Source of the DNA: Nephromyces sp. MM_2019
Taxonomy: Eukaryota > Apicomplexa > Aconoidasida > Nephromycida
Direction: 5' to 3'
NCBI GenBank assembly: GCA_015657535.1
Contig: JADHZB010001395.1
Location: 1-64,000 of the forward strand
DNA: 64,000 bases
The notes below the pieces were generated by a model. The model was not told the DNA's origin and did not search any database. It saw only the letters and a list, made by a program, of their open reading frames with translations. The position numbers and the translations under genes were made by a program. Below are positions 35,256-48,289 of this stretch, one piece after another. How positions within the stretch are numbered: the first letter of the stretch is position 1; each line of letters starts with the position of its first letter.

Positions 35256-38200
35256 TTTATGATCGTCCCTCTAGTATTGAAGCGGAAAGATATATAAGGG
35301 CCTTTCTAGTGTTAGTGCCTCCATTCAGAATTCAAGTATCTCTAAGTCTAGATTTGCAATAGATAACTCTTAATGGCGCAGTAGAAACGCAATTTAGGCT
35401 TACAGGGCTGCATTGATAGGTTTTTATCTGAACATAGTTTAAGTATGCCAGTTTCTGTTTCTGCATACGCATCGCGCTCATGATGAGGCTATAAGTCGAT
35501 ACCTGGTTCCTCTGTTTCTTGGGGGATGCGCTTGCTTTATGGGTATTTTTGCTCGTCTATCAGCTTACACCATGAGTACCCATTTTCGCCATTGACAGGG
35601 CCTCCACATGTGAATTTGTTTTAAAAAGCGTATTTCTGTGCGTGAACGGTGGCTTTCCTTAACTCCTAGGAAAAGAAGAAAATAGAATATAAGCTTGAAT
35701 GAATCACCATTTTGCTCGCCTTTTAAACAGAACCCCCCCTAATATTCACGAAATTAGCGTACTGCAAAAATCTGCAGTCATTGTGTTTTTCTGATTGCAG
35801 ATTTTCAAATGATTGAGGAGGTGCTAACATAAATAATTCAATGCAGGTGAATAAATGTCTGTAACTAAGGGGAAAATCGTACGGCATCGTGGAGTTTTGA
35901 TGGATCATACTCTCACAAGGCACCTAAATCTGCTGAAATCCTTACAACCGGGGTGCCTGTTACGGGGGTCTTGATATGCCCACGATAGTCTAATTCATGA
36001 GATTTCGATTTTGAATACAGTCGGCGCAACCGAGGCACAGAGTTCTTTATACAAGTGGCAGGAAGACTTTGGTGGTCTTCATCACGGCGCAGTTGTACTA
36101 TCTAAATGCCGCTATACATAAATCCATTAATCTAGCTATTTTGTCATGAAGTTTGGCATAAGGCAACGCTCACGCGATTTTTCTTGGGCTTCACTGCTTG
36201 AATATTCAAAGGCTGTAACTAATGCCCTTCTCTTGTGGACGATCCCCGCAAGTGTTTTTGATAACAGATACTATACCCAACGGCGCGAAATCAGAAGTGC
36301 GCACTGTGTGATAAAATCAGAAGTTAGCTTGAAATTACTATCAAGCCTGCATGCCCAATGCTGCTAGTAGTGAGCAAGTAGTTGTACTTTTGTGGCACGC
36401 CAGTGAAGTTGCCGCTATTGAGACTTCCCCAAGCGTCCTTCATGCTGCTCTACTTGGCGGCACTATTCTCGTAGCAGAGATATTGATGCAATAATTTGCA
36501 TTGATTCTAGCCCATACTGAATTATTATATCTTGTACTTTTTCTCTGGATCGAATGGTACTACTGCCGCCAGACGCCCTTTCATTAAATATCATGAATGC
36601 ATGTGGCAGTAGAGCCTACCCCGCCCTGCCCTCTACATCTGGTTTCTCGCTGTCCTTGGCGTTTATCATGATGAGCCCTAGACTATAGACACTGAATACT
36701 CACGTTGGCAAAAACGGCCTATACCTAAGCAGAGCTTTAATAACCTTCGTGAAAAGCTAGTCTTCGCATGTCTTGAACGATTAAACGCCTGGAAATTTCT
36801 TTGCACATTTAAGCAGTAAATATAAAAGTTTTCAGCATTTAATAACTGTTTACTAGAGCAAGGATCACTGATGATCGACCTATAGTGGGCTCCTACCTGT
36901 TAAAATGGCTTCATCGCTTCCTAGTGTATATATTTTCCTGTCCTCAAACCCTTAATCGAAAGCTGTACCTACGTAATGAAATGAAGCAAAAAGTAAATCC
37001 CGCTCGGTGAGGCAGCTTGAAGAGATACAGGGCCGCGGATGAGTAACTTTTCTTAGGTCATATATCTCTTTGAAATTAAGAATGTGGTTGATGGCAGTTA
37101 AGGCTACTTACGGTACTGCATTTTCTCCTAGTGATATAAGGCTGCCTGCTAGCTACCCCCCAAATTTCAAAAGAAGCCGGCGATTTGGCTTGATATGGCT
37201 ACGGCGTTTTTTACTTTATGCAGAAGGAGTGCTGCAGACTTTGACCACTTTATGCCCTAGGAAACCATTTCGAGAACTAATGCTTCAGCATATCGGGTTT
37301 CCATGAGTACCTGGTAGCCAAAAAAAACTAGAACATTGGCTATGCTAATTTTTCGTGCGCTCTTGGAATAATATCTCATAGGGGCCAGTGCCCATTTTTA
37401 TGGGAGCTCTACATTCTAGGACCCTACGTAACTAGCATACTCAAGATCAAGAGGAAATAGTGTGTGAAATTATCCAGCTAGCCTACTGAACTAGTATGCT
37501 GGTACCGCCAGTATGGACGAGAGCGACGACCCACGCACTTTCAAGGGATGCGCGGCCCAAATGGTAGTAACTAAAGTACATATAGAGGAAGCATCTGGGG
37601 TTTCAAAAGCGTGAGTACCGCTCGTGGCTGCGTACCAAAAAAGTTGGGCTTTGCTATCATTAATTTTCCAGTGGTAGCAGCGTAGATTATAGTATTTAAC
37701 TGTGGTAGAAAGAGTGGAGTTACGGTAATGCCATGATTCTAGCCTAATATGCTAGCAATGAAGCTACCTCTAGAAACCGTGGATACCCCTGGTGTGCGCG
37801 AGTGCCTTCATCAAAACTAATGCGGCTTTGAAGTTTCTTGCGCTAAAAAATACGCTGAAAATCATCAGGCAGTGATTTCAAGTATGGCAAAGCCTGCAAA
37901 AACTATTCTTGTAAATGCTACCTGGCCTGGAATAAATTATACTATTGCTAGTTGATACCGAACTAGAATACTCGAAGAATAACAGGATTTAGGACTATAA
38001 CGTCACAACTGGTAAAATGTATGGCTTGACAGCATAGCCTTCATTTATTTCTGGAATATTTAGCGTAAATCTTGCATAACATCGCCGCCAAGACACGACG
38101 TAAAAGAGATTTTTGGCTGTCTAGCTGTACAGTGAATTACTGGGAAACGAACTTGATGCAGTTTCATTATAGTGTGCCAAGTGATTCGTTGCAGCAATTC

Positions 38201-41200
38201 TAAGTACTAGAGAACAAGGTAGATTGGGATAAGAAAATATAGCTCGACTAGGTTCAAGTAGAGATAACTTATAGCTTAACTCGTACATCCGGACTACATT
38301 TTAGTGCGGATAATTCATATTGAATGCGCTAGTTTACTGTTTCTCATGTTACTCAAGGCAAAAAGTTACGTCATAGTATCACACGCAACTTTTTATTTTA
38401 GTGAGCGGTGCGTGAAGTTAATTTAGCTACCATATACATAGGTTTAATGAAATTTATTGGAGCAATTAAACCTTGAAAATATTATGAATATCAATTCGGT
38501 CCCGAAAAATCTTTAAGGTTAATATAACTTTGCTAGGCATGAGTTATAGGGTCAGTGCGAATTATGGGGTCTCCTTATTACGTTCCCACTTAGAAAGCTG
38601 TCTTACTACGCATTTAAAAAGGCCTTCAAAGCTTCTATATTGCAATAGACGGCAGGATGGAAGCTCGTTTCTTCTTTGTGTGTGTGCATAATTCAAAGCA
38701 AAAAACTTTTTTTTTGAGTTCTGCGTTATTTTGTTAGTTGTGACGAATTCTCATTCAAATGCTTTTTTGGCCTCACTCATAGGTTCGTCAAATAATCGAT
38801 AAAGCCGTTCTAAATGTTATGGTCGTAGCTCATTAAAGAACCCATAACAAAATTAAAAAAAAAAGTAGCTTTAACCATACGCTAATCTGATTGCACTCCC
38901 CAATGAACGTAAAGAATAACTTCTGAAAGTTCAGTTCATAAGAAAAGCTAAAAAAGCTAAGATTCAATTTCAATATGTATATTCGCAAATTGTATCTTGT
39001 AGAGAAGGGTAGCTGTGAACAGTTTGATGCAGCAAACTGCGAAAGAGTATATGTTGTTAACTAGTAAAATGTGCAATCAGAAAGGTAAGTCTACACATAC
39101 AAGTATTGCCCATCACTGATTGCATATTATTGATATAGTTGCACTGGTGAGGTAAAAAATTATGCTGCTATAAAATATAAAAAGTAAAATTTGGAGGTAA
39201 TGTCAGCTGTCTGCCATACAGCTGCCTCGGCCACTCTGGCCGAAGTAATTACCATCATATAGCTAAAGAAGCACTAAAAAAGTTGCTTAATTATGAGATG
39301 TAAGTAAAATTTCCAACAGGGATAGAAGTACAATACCCCTGATGTAAGCTGCAAGATTCTTTATTTTAACATAGTCTGGTGCATAGCTAAATATTCACCA
39401 CTCTCAAGGCACAATGACATTAAAAATTCACTAAATTTCACGTTTTAGTAGCTTAAATTTCCAGTCATAACAGCAGCACAACTAATTTTAAGAAGGGGGT
39501 AAAAGCACTGCTTTTGAATAAAATTAAATCAAATTAGGGTAATGCTGCTTGTAATGCCAAGAAAATGCTCACAGAATTCCTCGGTAGTTTAAAGATTTTC
39601 CAAGGGAAATTTTGTGACTACCACTAGTGCTCCAAGAAGCGTTGATGAAGCAGCATGTTTATGGGTATGACTCATGACTATGGAAAAGCATGCTATTGAT
39701 GCCACTCATCTCTACAAAGATAAAAAACGCAGAAAATTACACCAAACTCGCCCGCTAAGCATTATTTTATTTTTCTAGTTTTTTTGTTTATACCCTAGTA
39801 GACATAAGCCGGACTTGATTCCCACTCCCTGAGGTCAAGAAAGCAATGGACTATTTATTGACATTGAACTGAGGAGGAAAAGTTATGTAAATCTTGAGGC
39901 CGGGCTATAAATGGAGACCCTCAAAGTTCCGCTCAGGGATGCATCACATTATGCCTGCTTTCACCTAGGAAGAGGCCTCCTCTGCACTGCATTGTAGCTT
40001 GCCTTGAAAAAATACTAAAGGTGCCACCGACAGGCACCACATTTCAAAACCAATGAAGACGCTCGAAATTTTTATACGCAGAAGGTGCAACTAACGAGAA
40101 TTTTGCCCATATTTGCTCGAAGCCTTTTCGTTCTTGCAGCGAGCGAAATTCAGAGGATGCCAGTTAAAGGTAAGACGCTTAAGGATTTTTCAACTGAGCT
40201 TTTCGCTAGGTAGTAAGCTTCCCACCACCAATACCACTCCATAACATGCCGAAACAATAAAAGCCCGTAAAAACAGTAATGTTTCCTTCAAATTTGAATA
40301 TGCGAAAATAGGTTCCGCATGAGAAAATAGCACAAGCGGGCTTTCGTGACCTCCGTTGTCATATTTTTTACCGGAACTTAGTCACAGACTATAGGGAGGA
40401 CTGCAAGTCCCCTTAGTCTTAAACTGCAGTGCCAACCTCGACACATGTGCTTGATTTACTCCATTATGGAGCTTCGATGTATTTAATTTACTCCCTAGTG
40501 GAACTTCGATACATTTGACTCCTTCCTGAATGGAGCTTCGATTGCATGCTAGAGATTGCTCTAGTGGTTCGTGGCTCCCGAAAGTCTCGTATTGAGTTGC
40601 AGCGTGCAAGCAAAACCCGGGCATCTTGGTGTTAGAGCGTACAAGAGCAACTGGCACCTGAGATACGCTGAGGGGCTGTTAACATGAAGCGATAAACAGC
40701 TAAGTACCATAGTCGTAATAGGATACAAAGCAATAAGCTTTGGAATTTGCATTGTTGACAGGGCAGCACGCTGTTACCATCACTTTTTGGAGCTCGTATT
40801 TTGCAAATTTCAGACATGCTCCATTGTGGTATCCTCACGTCACACAGTGAATCTGCTATGCCCAGGCGGCGGTTAATTCGGTAGTTTCCACGTTAGCTTA
40901 GCTCGTTGCTCTAGTAGTTCGTACTTTTCTCGTTCCCTCCATCACTACACAGCATCCATTTCCGTTCCACCTGTAAATAAATATGTTTCTAACTTTGAAT
41001 ATCTAATCTCATTAAGCGACGGGTAGTGTAAAGTTTAGGTAGAGGTGATCCGGTTCTTTCGCTACGATTTCGCGTAACTTAGGCCTTCAATGCCTTTGTC
41101 AGGCCAGCTGACAATGGGACACTAATGCTATATTTTAGCTTATCGCGCACTTAGCGGGCTGCGTAACACATCTTGAGGCACTACTCTCCCTCACAATATT

Positions 41201-41220
41201 CTTTGGTTGTATCAACTCGG
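35256..41220. other. Intergenic region between membrane-protein gene and EMC2
   Basis: About 6 kb between divergent genes, with slightly higher GC than the left of the window. Open frames at 36146-36367, 37070-37306 and 40382-40838 (-) have ordinary composition but no domain, splice chain or family resemblance. A triplicated short repeat is at 40450-40555. Promoters for both neighbours presumably lie here. No gene can be supported. Confidence 0.5.
40450..40555. repeat. Three diverged copies of a 34-bp repeat
   Basis: Three adjacent units share a TTTACTCC or TGACTCC start and a TGGAGCTTCGAT or TGGAACTTCGAT end, spaced about 34 bp apart, with copies near 40451, 40485 and 40520. They look like an old local tandem duplication. 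Confidence 0.6.
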
Positions 41221-44200
41221 ATGCTCAAGCAGTTTCCCACAAAGATGGCTCCTCTTACTCATGACGCAAAAATGTCTTCAAAAGGCTCATCTGGCGGCGG
41301 TCCTGTTGCCTCTGAGTCATTCGATGAAGTAGCAGGATGGAATATGCGGACGCTTTTGAAGATGGTTCATTTGGGGAATTTAAAGGCATACAATCGTGCG
41401 GATCTGATGCTACTGTTTGGAACCAACTTGCTGCGGCGGTTCTTTTGTCAGCTTAGCCGAGTAGAGAGTTAGTCTTTTTTGTGCTTTGTAGGAGATGCAA
41501 GTAATAATTTAGATGATTTTGCTGTAGCTGCTTAGGTGTGAATATATCCTGGTACAAGATTAGTGCTATAATTGTAAGTTTTTACGTTTATATATTATAA
41601 CGAAGAGTGCACGTTTACTAGAAGAATATATCCTGCACTTAATTTAGTAATTGTTTTTTCAATTAGTGAGCTACAAGTTAAGCACTAAAGTGTCAGCTTG
41701 AACTATAGTGGGATATCTATGCTTGAAATATATTATTTAATGTCTTCATTCTTTCAACAAGGCTTTAAAAACCAATATTAGAACCACCTTTTAGTATGTT
41801 AGGAACATTTTAAAGAGCCAGTACTTTTTTAGATACTGTATTTAATACCCTAATTTGTAGCCACATTTGTTCGAATAAAAGATTTAATTCTAGAACTTGC
41901 ATCCCTAGAAGCCATTAACATTCCTATGCTGCTAGAAGATGCACTTAAGATCCCTGCAGTAGCAATTGAATTGATAATTATGGATTTCACAAAATATTGA
42001 ACGGGCTGCAGCATATAGAATCGTGCCCACTTTATACAATGATGATCGATGCTTCCTCAAGGTTTATGCACCCGAGATACTTCCCTTAAAAGCTTTACTT
42101 TGTGTTGCTTTTTTTTTAGAGGAATGCTAATACTTTTAATGCCTAAAATTTGCTTAGTCCTTAAATTGAGAAGTTCAACGGGAGTTTTTGTGCCGTGTAT
42201 GTACACTGTATATTTTTTTTGCGCTTTAGAATAGAATTTGATAGTTCAGGATTAACAATTGGAAATATTAATGATGAAGTGAAACAAAACTTTTTGTCAG
42301 TTTAGATTCTATGGAAGAAATAGTCGAAGTTTAATTCGCTTTTTTCAGAATTTTTTTTTCTGGAACAAGTGGCGGTTTCTGCGGCCTCGTATCATCAGTT
42401 ACCCTGGTTAAAGGTACTCAAAAACTTTTTGCTTGGTAGCTTTTTAAAGAGTAAGAAAGCCTGGATTTCCTTTTTATTTTTAATTTCATAAAAAATTGCT
42501 TGTAAGCCTAGAATATTTGAATTAACAGCGTTCGATATGTAGATATATGGGGATTTTTCCCTGTTTTAGCGTGTTCTTTGCATGAATGAGACGTATTCGT
42601 ATTTTTTTTTGTAGCCACCAGCCAGCAGCTTTTAGTATTAGTCCAAACTGTCATATGCTCTTCTGACACAAAATTACGATAATTACCCACGGTGTTGTTT
42701 TATTCTCCACTCTTTTTTGCTCGCGTGCTACGTATCAACCTCAACACCTGTATAATCCTTTTTCATGCACCTTCCTGGTGATGTAGTGGTGCACGAGATC
42801 CCTTTCCGAGGAAGGCTTTACAAATCCAAAGGGGCATGCAGTAGAGAGAATGTCGGGCTTGGCTTACGAAGTAGAAGGGAAATTTGACTCTGCGATGGAT
42901 ATTTATAAGAAAATTTTAAAGGTCTCTCCCCATGATCTCTTAACCAGGAAAAGGATAATAGCTGCCACTCTCTCGCAGGTTAGAACTTTGCTTTTCGCAG
43001 CTGATTCATTTTTTTTAAGTGGCTATGAATGAATTGAATCCAATGAAGCATGACGCTGTGTGCATGTTCAAAAAGATTGTGCCAGACCTGGATTATGAGG
43101 TACACATCTCTATTAAGATTGGTACACTTTTATCCATTCTTTTGCTCGTCTGATGATTTTTTGTATTTTTTTTATACTTCCATCCTCTTTGGCTTTTTAT
43201 GTCACAAAACTGCGAGTTACTGTAACTTTCAAACTGTTTTGAACTTTCAGTAGAAAAGCTTGCATGCTTTCCTCGAATGAAAAATATTTATTATAGCTCG
43301 GCATGCTTTTTTTTACAATGCAAGCTAATAGGCAGAAGCTATATGCTATTTCTATATATTTAGGGGAAATATTACGAGGGAATTACGCTACTAAATCGGT
43401 GAGTCATTTAAACTGGAGCAGCTAAGAATGGGGAATACTTATATCGAAAGAGCTATCAACTTTTTTTGCTTTTTTGATTGAGCTTCGGAAGTAGCGCACG
43501 CACTCATATTGTGAGAAAATTGCTGGATTAAAATGTGTCAAACCTTTGAATGTTGTGCTTTACGTAATCTGTGTGATTCGTTTGGTTTGAATCGTTTTTC
43601 TTAGGTTTCATCTCCACCCTTTTGCCATGTTTTCCTTCATGTCGCTGCTACGTGATTTTGCCGAAAACATGATTTCTTCCCGTTTTGCAGACGATTTGAT
43701 TCCCAATTTTTAAAGTTTAAAAGTTTTATTTCTTCCTCAGAGCTTGAAATCTAGCAGTTTGTAGTAGTATCTCCTAAATCTTCTGGCCTACTTAGTGCCT
43801 AGGTTTCTTGCGTTTTTTGCTTATATTTTTGGTGACTAGATTATTCCCAAGGTTGCAGAGTCATTGATAAATTTGTGCCCTTTGGAAGTCATTTTTAAAG
43901 TCACTTTTGCATAATTTTTTATATCTGAGAGCTGAAAAATAATTGAAATGGGATCTTTCTTTTTGGAAATTCTGCAGCTATGGAGTATTCGATGGTTTGT
44001 ACTGAGAATGCAGCAGTCTCAGAAACCGTGACATATTTGGTAGTGTGTAGCCAGAAAATTCATCCTGAACATAGTATTTCCTCTTCAGTTCTTGTGCTGG
44101 AAGAGAAAAAGTCATTACTCGTTTACAGTTTTTTTTTGGGAATATATTCGAGTACCCATATTGTCATACACCTCTTTTTTGAAAAACCTGTTCTCGGTTT

Positions 44201-47200
44201 TTTTTGTACTCTTTTTACTAGCCATTTGGAAGAATACTCTTCGGATATCGAGTCTTGGAAGTTGTTAGGGGAAATTTACTTGTACCATCAGAGGTTTGCA
44301 TTTTTTTAGCAATTTTTTCTCATATATATATCCCAGATATATATTTTTTGGTTGGTGTAGTTTAAAAAAGGGTGAAAATCAAAAGTTAGCTTGACGATTT
44401 GACCTTATTTTTGGGAGATTTCCACATAAAATCCTATTTTGTTCTTATAAAAGTGGGATCCACGCTCTTATAGTTGAGAAAATAGAAGTCCCGTAGCACT
44501 AGTAATCTTCAATGGCATGTTTTTGCTTTCAGAATTGTGTAATCTGAGGCTTATTCAGCTCGATAATGGTAGTCTTTACTTTGAATCATGCATCTAGAAG
44601 TCTCTTTTTCAGGCCATTCTCTGGAATATACAGACATTTTCCGTCTCGAATATCTCTAAGCTTTTTGTTTCACCTAATATGAATCTTGCCTGATAATTTG
44701 CTATTAAAATAAGTGAATTTTCAATGTGAAAATTACGAAATTCCTCAAGCTTTGGCACGAAATTTTTTCCTTTTTTGCATTGCTTTCATTTGTTAATATT
44801 GCTTACCTTTCTATGTTTTCCTTACTTTGAAGAATTGCCAAAAAGTCCTTTTTAAAGCGTACCTACACCACCTACAAAACATATGAAATCATTTTTACTA
44901 AGGCCCTTAGTTCGCTTTCTGCGCACTTACCGTAATCTTGGCTTGCATTGTATAAGAAGCTTTTCTCACCAAGCATACACAGCGAACTTACAGCCTGCTA
45001 CTAGCTATTTGAGTTGTTGCTTCTTCTATTTCCTGAGGTTTTTGCCTAAATGGCATGAATCCTGAGGGAAATTTTGGTCTCTGGGAAAACAGTTTCTGAA
45101 GCTCTTGTTGCTTTATTTTGACTTTTTTTATGACTTGTTTTGCTCTGATGAAACCGTTTGGCATTCTGTGTGCGAAATATTTGATAGAAAAGCAATTGAT
45201 GAAAGGAAACTCTGCTGTCTTTGCAGTTTCCACTTATAATGGTTTTTTCACTCCTGGAGTTTAAGCTTCGTTGTTTTCCATCATTTTCAACTTTTATTTC
45301 CTGTTTCACGCTTCCCTCCCTCTAGGCCACTCAGTATACTATAACTCTTTAAAGCACGTATTCCCGGGTGTATTTACACCCTGGAGCCATCTTCAAAACT
45401 CTGGTATATGTGCATTTTTTCATGAGGATTAAGGCATGCCACACACATATCTCTCTCTCTTTGGGCTTCACAGCTGCTGAACACACACTAACACATACCA
45501 ACTTTTTTTTTGTTGAATAGCTTGCCAACTGCTTTAACGTCAAAGACTGGACTGGATTCTTGAACATGCTTTTTTGTTTCACTTTCTTTCGCAATCGTGG
45601 TATCATAGCATTGAAGGTGTCCGAATCATTATCGAAAACTTCAGAAGCCTTTTACTTGCTATCTAAATATTGGTCAATATTATTAATATTTTTGCCTTGT
45701 CGCTTTTTAAAGTTGCACCTCCTCAATATGCATCCCCTGATACATGTGACTTTATTTATGAGCTTTAGAAGCAACCGCGTACTCCAAGTTCCACTAATGA
45801 CTCCCAACCGGTTCTGTGTGTGTTTTTGCGTGTGTGTGTCTCTTTCCCTTTCTGCGCCTCCGTATTGTATGGTTTTATAATTCTTCTCCATTGCCACTAT
45901 TTCAGCGGTTATCAAGTCATTTAGTTGCTATTTTTAGCCTAAAGTAACTTTTCTCTGCTAAATTTGAATGATTCCCTTTTCTGACAAGTATTACCGCTTA
46001 TTCCCTATGCTTTCAGCGTGAAGTATGCAAGATTCTGTTTTGAAGAAGCAATGCTACGCAATCCTAAAGATGTTAATAGTATCATTATCAATGCGGAGGT
46101 ACTGGGTCTCATTCAAAATTTCGTCGCTGTATTTTTAGTTTTTGATGCTTTCTTATCCACTTATGTTGGGTAAAGTTACCGACCGACCGTGTGCACTTCT
46201 CTATATTTTTTTTGCAGGTCCTTTACTCCGCAGGTGAACTGAATCTCAGTCGAAAGTACTTTAGCTATGCTTTACTACTTGAAGACGGAAATTTTCGCGC
46301 TTTATGGGGTCTTCTTATGGTTTGTTTTAGTATTCACCAGAGTGTGTATGTATACGAATTGCTCCAATGACTTAGTTGTTGGTATCTGCTTATTTTCAAT
46401 GATAACTCGTTTATATTCAATAGAAGAAACTTCCGGCCTAGGCTACTAGTGATCTGCCTTCGTATACAACCAAGAACCTTCTGTTATTTCGCCATTCTCT
46501 TCATGACGAAATAGCATGTCTCACCTTTTCATAGTAGTCTATTCACTACGTGTACCATGCTAGTCGGCCTAACATATCGAGAACTACTTCACACGCACAA
46601 GAACCATGATGCTCGGCTGAAGAAAGACTTGAGAAAATAAGAAAGATAGTGCTAGGCCGAATAATTTGAAGGGGAATTGTGTGCGCTCCAATATGAGTCA
46701 TTGAGATTTTACTGAAGCACCTGCTGAGTTTTGTATTTTAGCTGTGTAGTTTCTTGGATGTTTTGCTTCTTGTTTTGTCCCATTAATTTTTATTAAAAGA
46801 TGGCAAATTTACAGCAATTAGAGCGACGTGAGATAGTCCCTGAAAAATAGAGGAAATGTTCAAAGATAGCTAAAATAGCTTTTTAAGAATGGCGTTGTTT
46901 TACTGCTGTTCTATATATCCTGGAATAAGTTTCCATTCCAAAGTATCTGTAGGAGGTGCATTTGTAATTGCTCTGGACAGTATTATGCTGCAAACTATGT
47001 GCAACCTCTCGGAGTCCTCTTCTGTCTTTGTACATGCCTAGAAAAAAAGAGTTTTGATCATGAGGCAGTCGTCACTTTTATTGAGCTTTTGATGCATATT
47101 GTTTCTTGTTGGTAGGCTTTGTTCGTTTTCACTCTGATAGCGAGGTGCCACAGCATTTGTAAATCTTGATACTACTGCATATTGCCTATATAATTTTATG

Positions 47201-48289
47201 TATTTTGGGAGTGTGTCTTTTGTTTTTTGTTGTTCCTTCAGCGTAATCAGCTTACTGCTTTCCCTGCGTTACTTTCGAATATTCTGCTAGATCTTTAATT
47301 CATCTTGGGCTTAACTTTTTATGAGGATGAGCCCAGTGAGCAAAACTGCATTGTTTTTGTTTTCTAAGTCTAGTCGCTGATTGGGCTGCTTGTTACTATG
47401 TTTTGAGGGTCCCATGGCTTATTCTATATCTTAACTGAACCATTTAACTACTATTTTAGTAGGTGGAAAACTTATTCGATACTGATTTTGGTAGAAAGTC
47501 CTGGTTCGTTCTCGCAGGTAGTACTAGAATCTGAGGCTCTAAAAAAAAAGCCATCCTCGGGTAACCAGAAGAATCAGAAAAGAATTGAGCCTGCGACGTC
47601 GAAGTCGCAGCCCAATAATGTTATGGAAATAGGTAGCATGTCATCTGCAAAACTTCCAGGGTTCCCCGGGCTATCCACTTCACTACAGTTGGCGAAGCAT
47701 TGCGCCTCAAAACTTCGCAGAGAGTATGAAGCAATCCTAGAAAATCGCAAGGTGTATTTACGTAAAAACTTTGAATCATCGACTGCACTGATTGTGATTT
47801 TTTAAGTCGATTTTTGGATGAAACCCTTTATATTTACTTTTAGGGGGTGATGCGATGTGGTTTATGTATTTAATTTAGAGTTTCGCTTATTCTTTGACCC
47901 TGCTTACGTTTGCTTTCGCTGCATTCAATTTGTTTACTGGTTGATCGATCTGTAAGTACGCCTATCATAATTTTTTTTACTATTTATCGCGTATAAAGGC
48001 CGATACAGCTTATGCAATAATGCGTGATTTGCTACGACGAAAATGCATATGCGAAAATTGAGCTAAAATTCGTGTCTGCTCATCTCTACCTTTCATATGT
48101 GTTTGCATTTATCTGCAGGAGAGATCTATGAAATACAGTGCAAAGGGTGCACTTAAGAGTCGTGAGAAGCTTGAGCCCGGGAGCAGCGTGGTAAATAAAT
48201 CAATCTTATGTTGGATTGATGTATGCCTTCTGCAACTCAAGCATGTAACGAGCATCATGCCCGACGCTGATACTCTCGGAGTTCGATGA
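41221..48289 (+). CDS. EMC2: ER membrane protein complex subunit 2 (TPR protein)
   Basis: EMC2 is the cytosolic TPR scaffold of the ER membrane complex, which inserts membrane proteins. Exons are 41221-41467, 42349-42413, 42787-42978, 43364-43398, 44222-44293, 46017-46098, 46218-46319, 47518-47751 and 48119-48289 (TGA). All are GT-AG with consistent phases, giving 399 aa. TPR-type blocks are GLAYEVEGKFDSAMDIYKKI, GKYYEGITLLNRHLEEY (split over a 35-nt exon), DIESWKLLGEIYLYHQ, ARFCFEEAMLRNPKD and ELNLSRKYFSYALLLEDGNF followed by RALWGLLM. The order and spacing match human EMC2. ATGs at 41221, 41245 and 41272 are possible starts. The last exon (MKYSAKGALKSREKL) resembles the human KYSLKAVEDML end. 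If the donor after 47751 is not used, the frame stops at 47805 instead, giving 360 aa. Exon 8 also carries a lineage-specific Ser/Lys-rich insert. Confidence 0.88.

Noticed and set aside
37070..37306. 78-codon frame with ordinary composition
   Set aside because: No domain, TTG start and no splice neighbours; indistinguishable from chance in this higher-GC stretch.
43035..43099. Possible EMC2 exon (MNELNPMKHDAVCMF)
   Set aside because: It has no acceptor that keeps phase with the preceding exon. The micro-exon at 43364 fits both phase and the EMC2 sequence.
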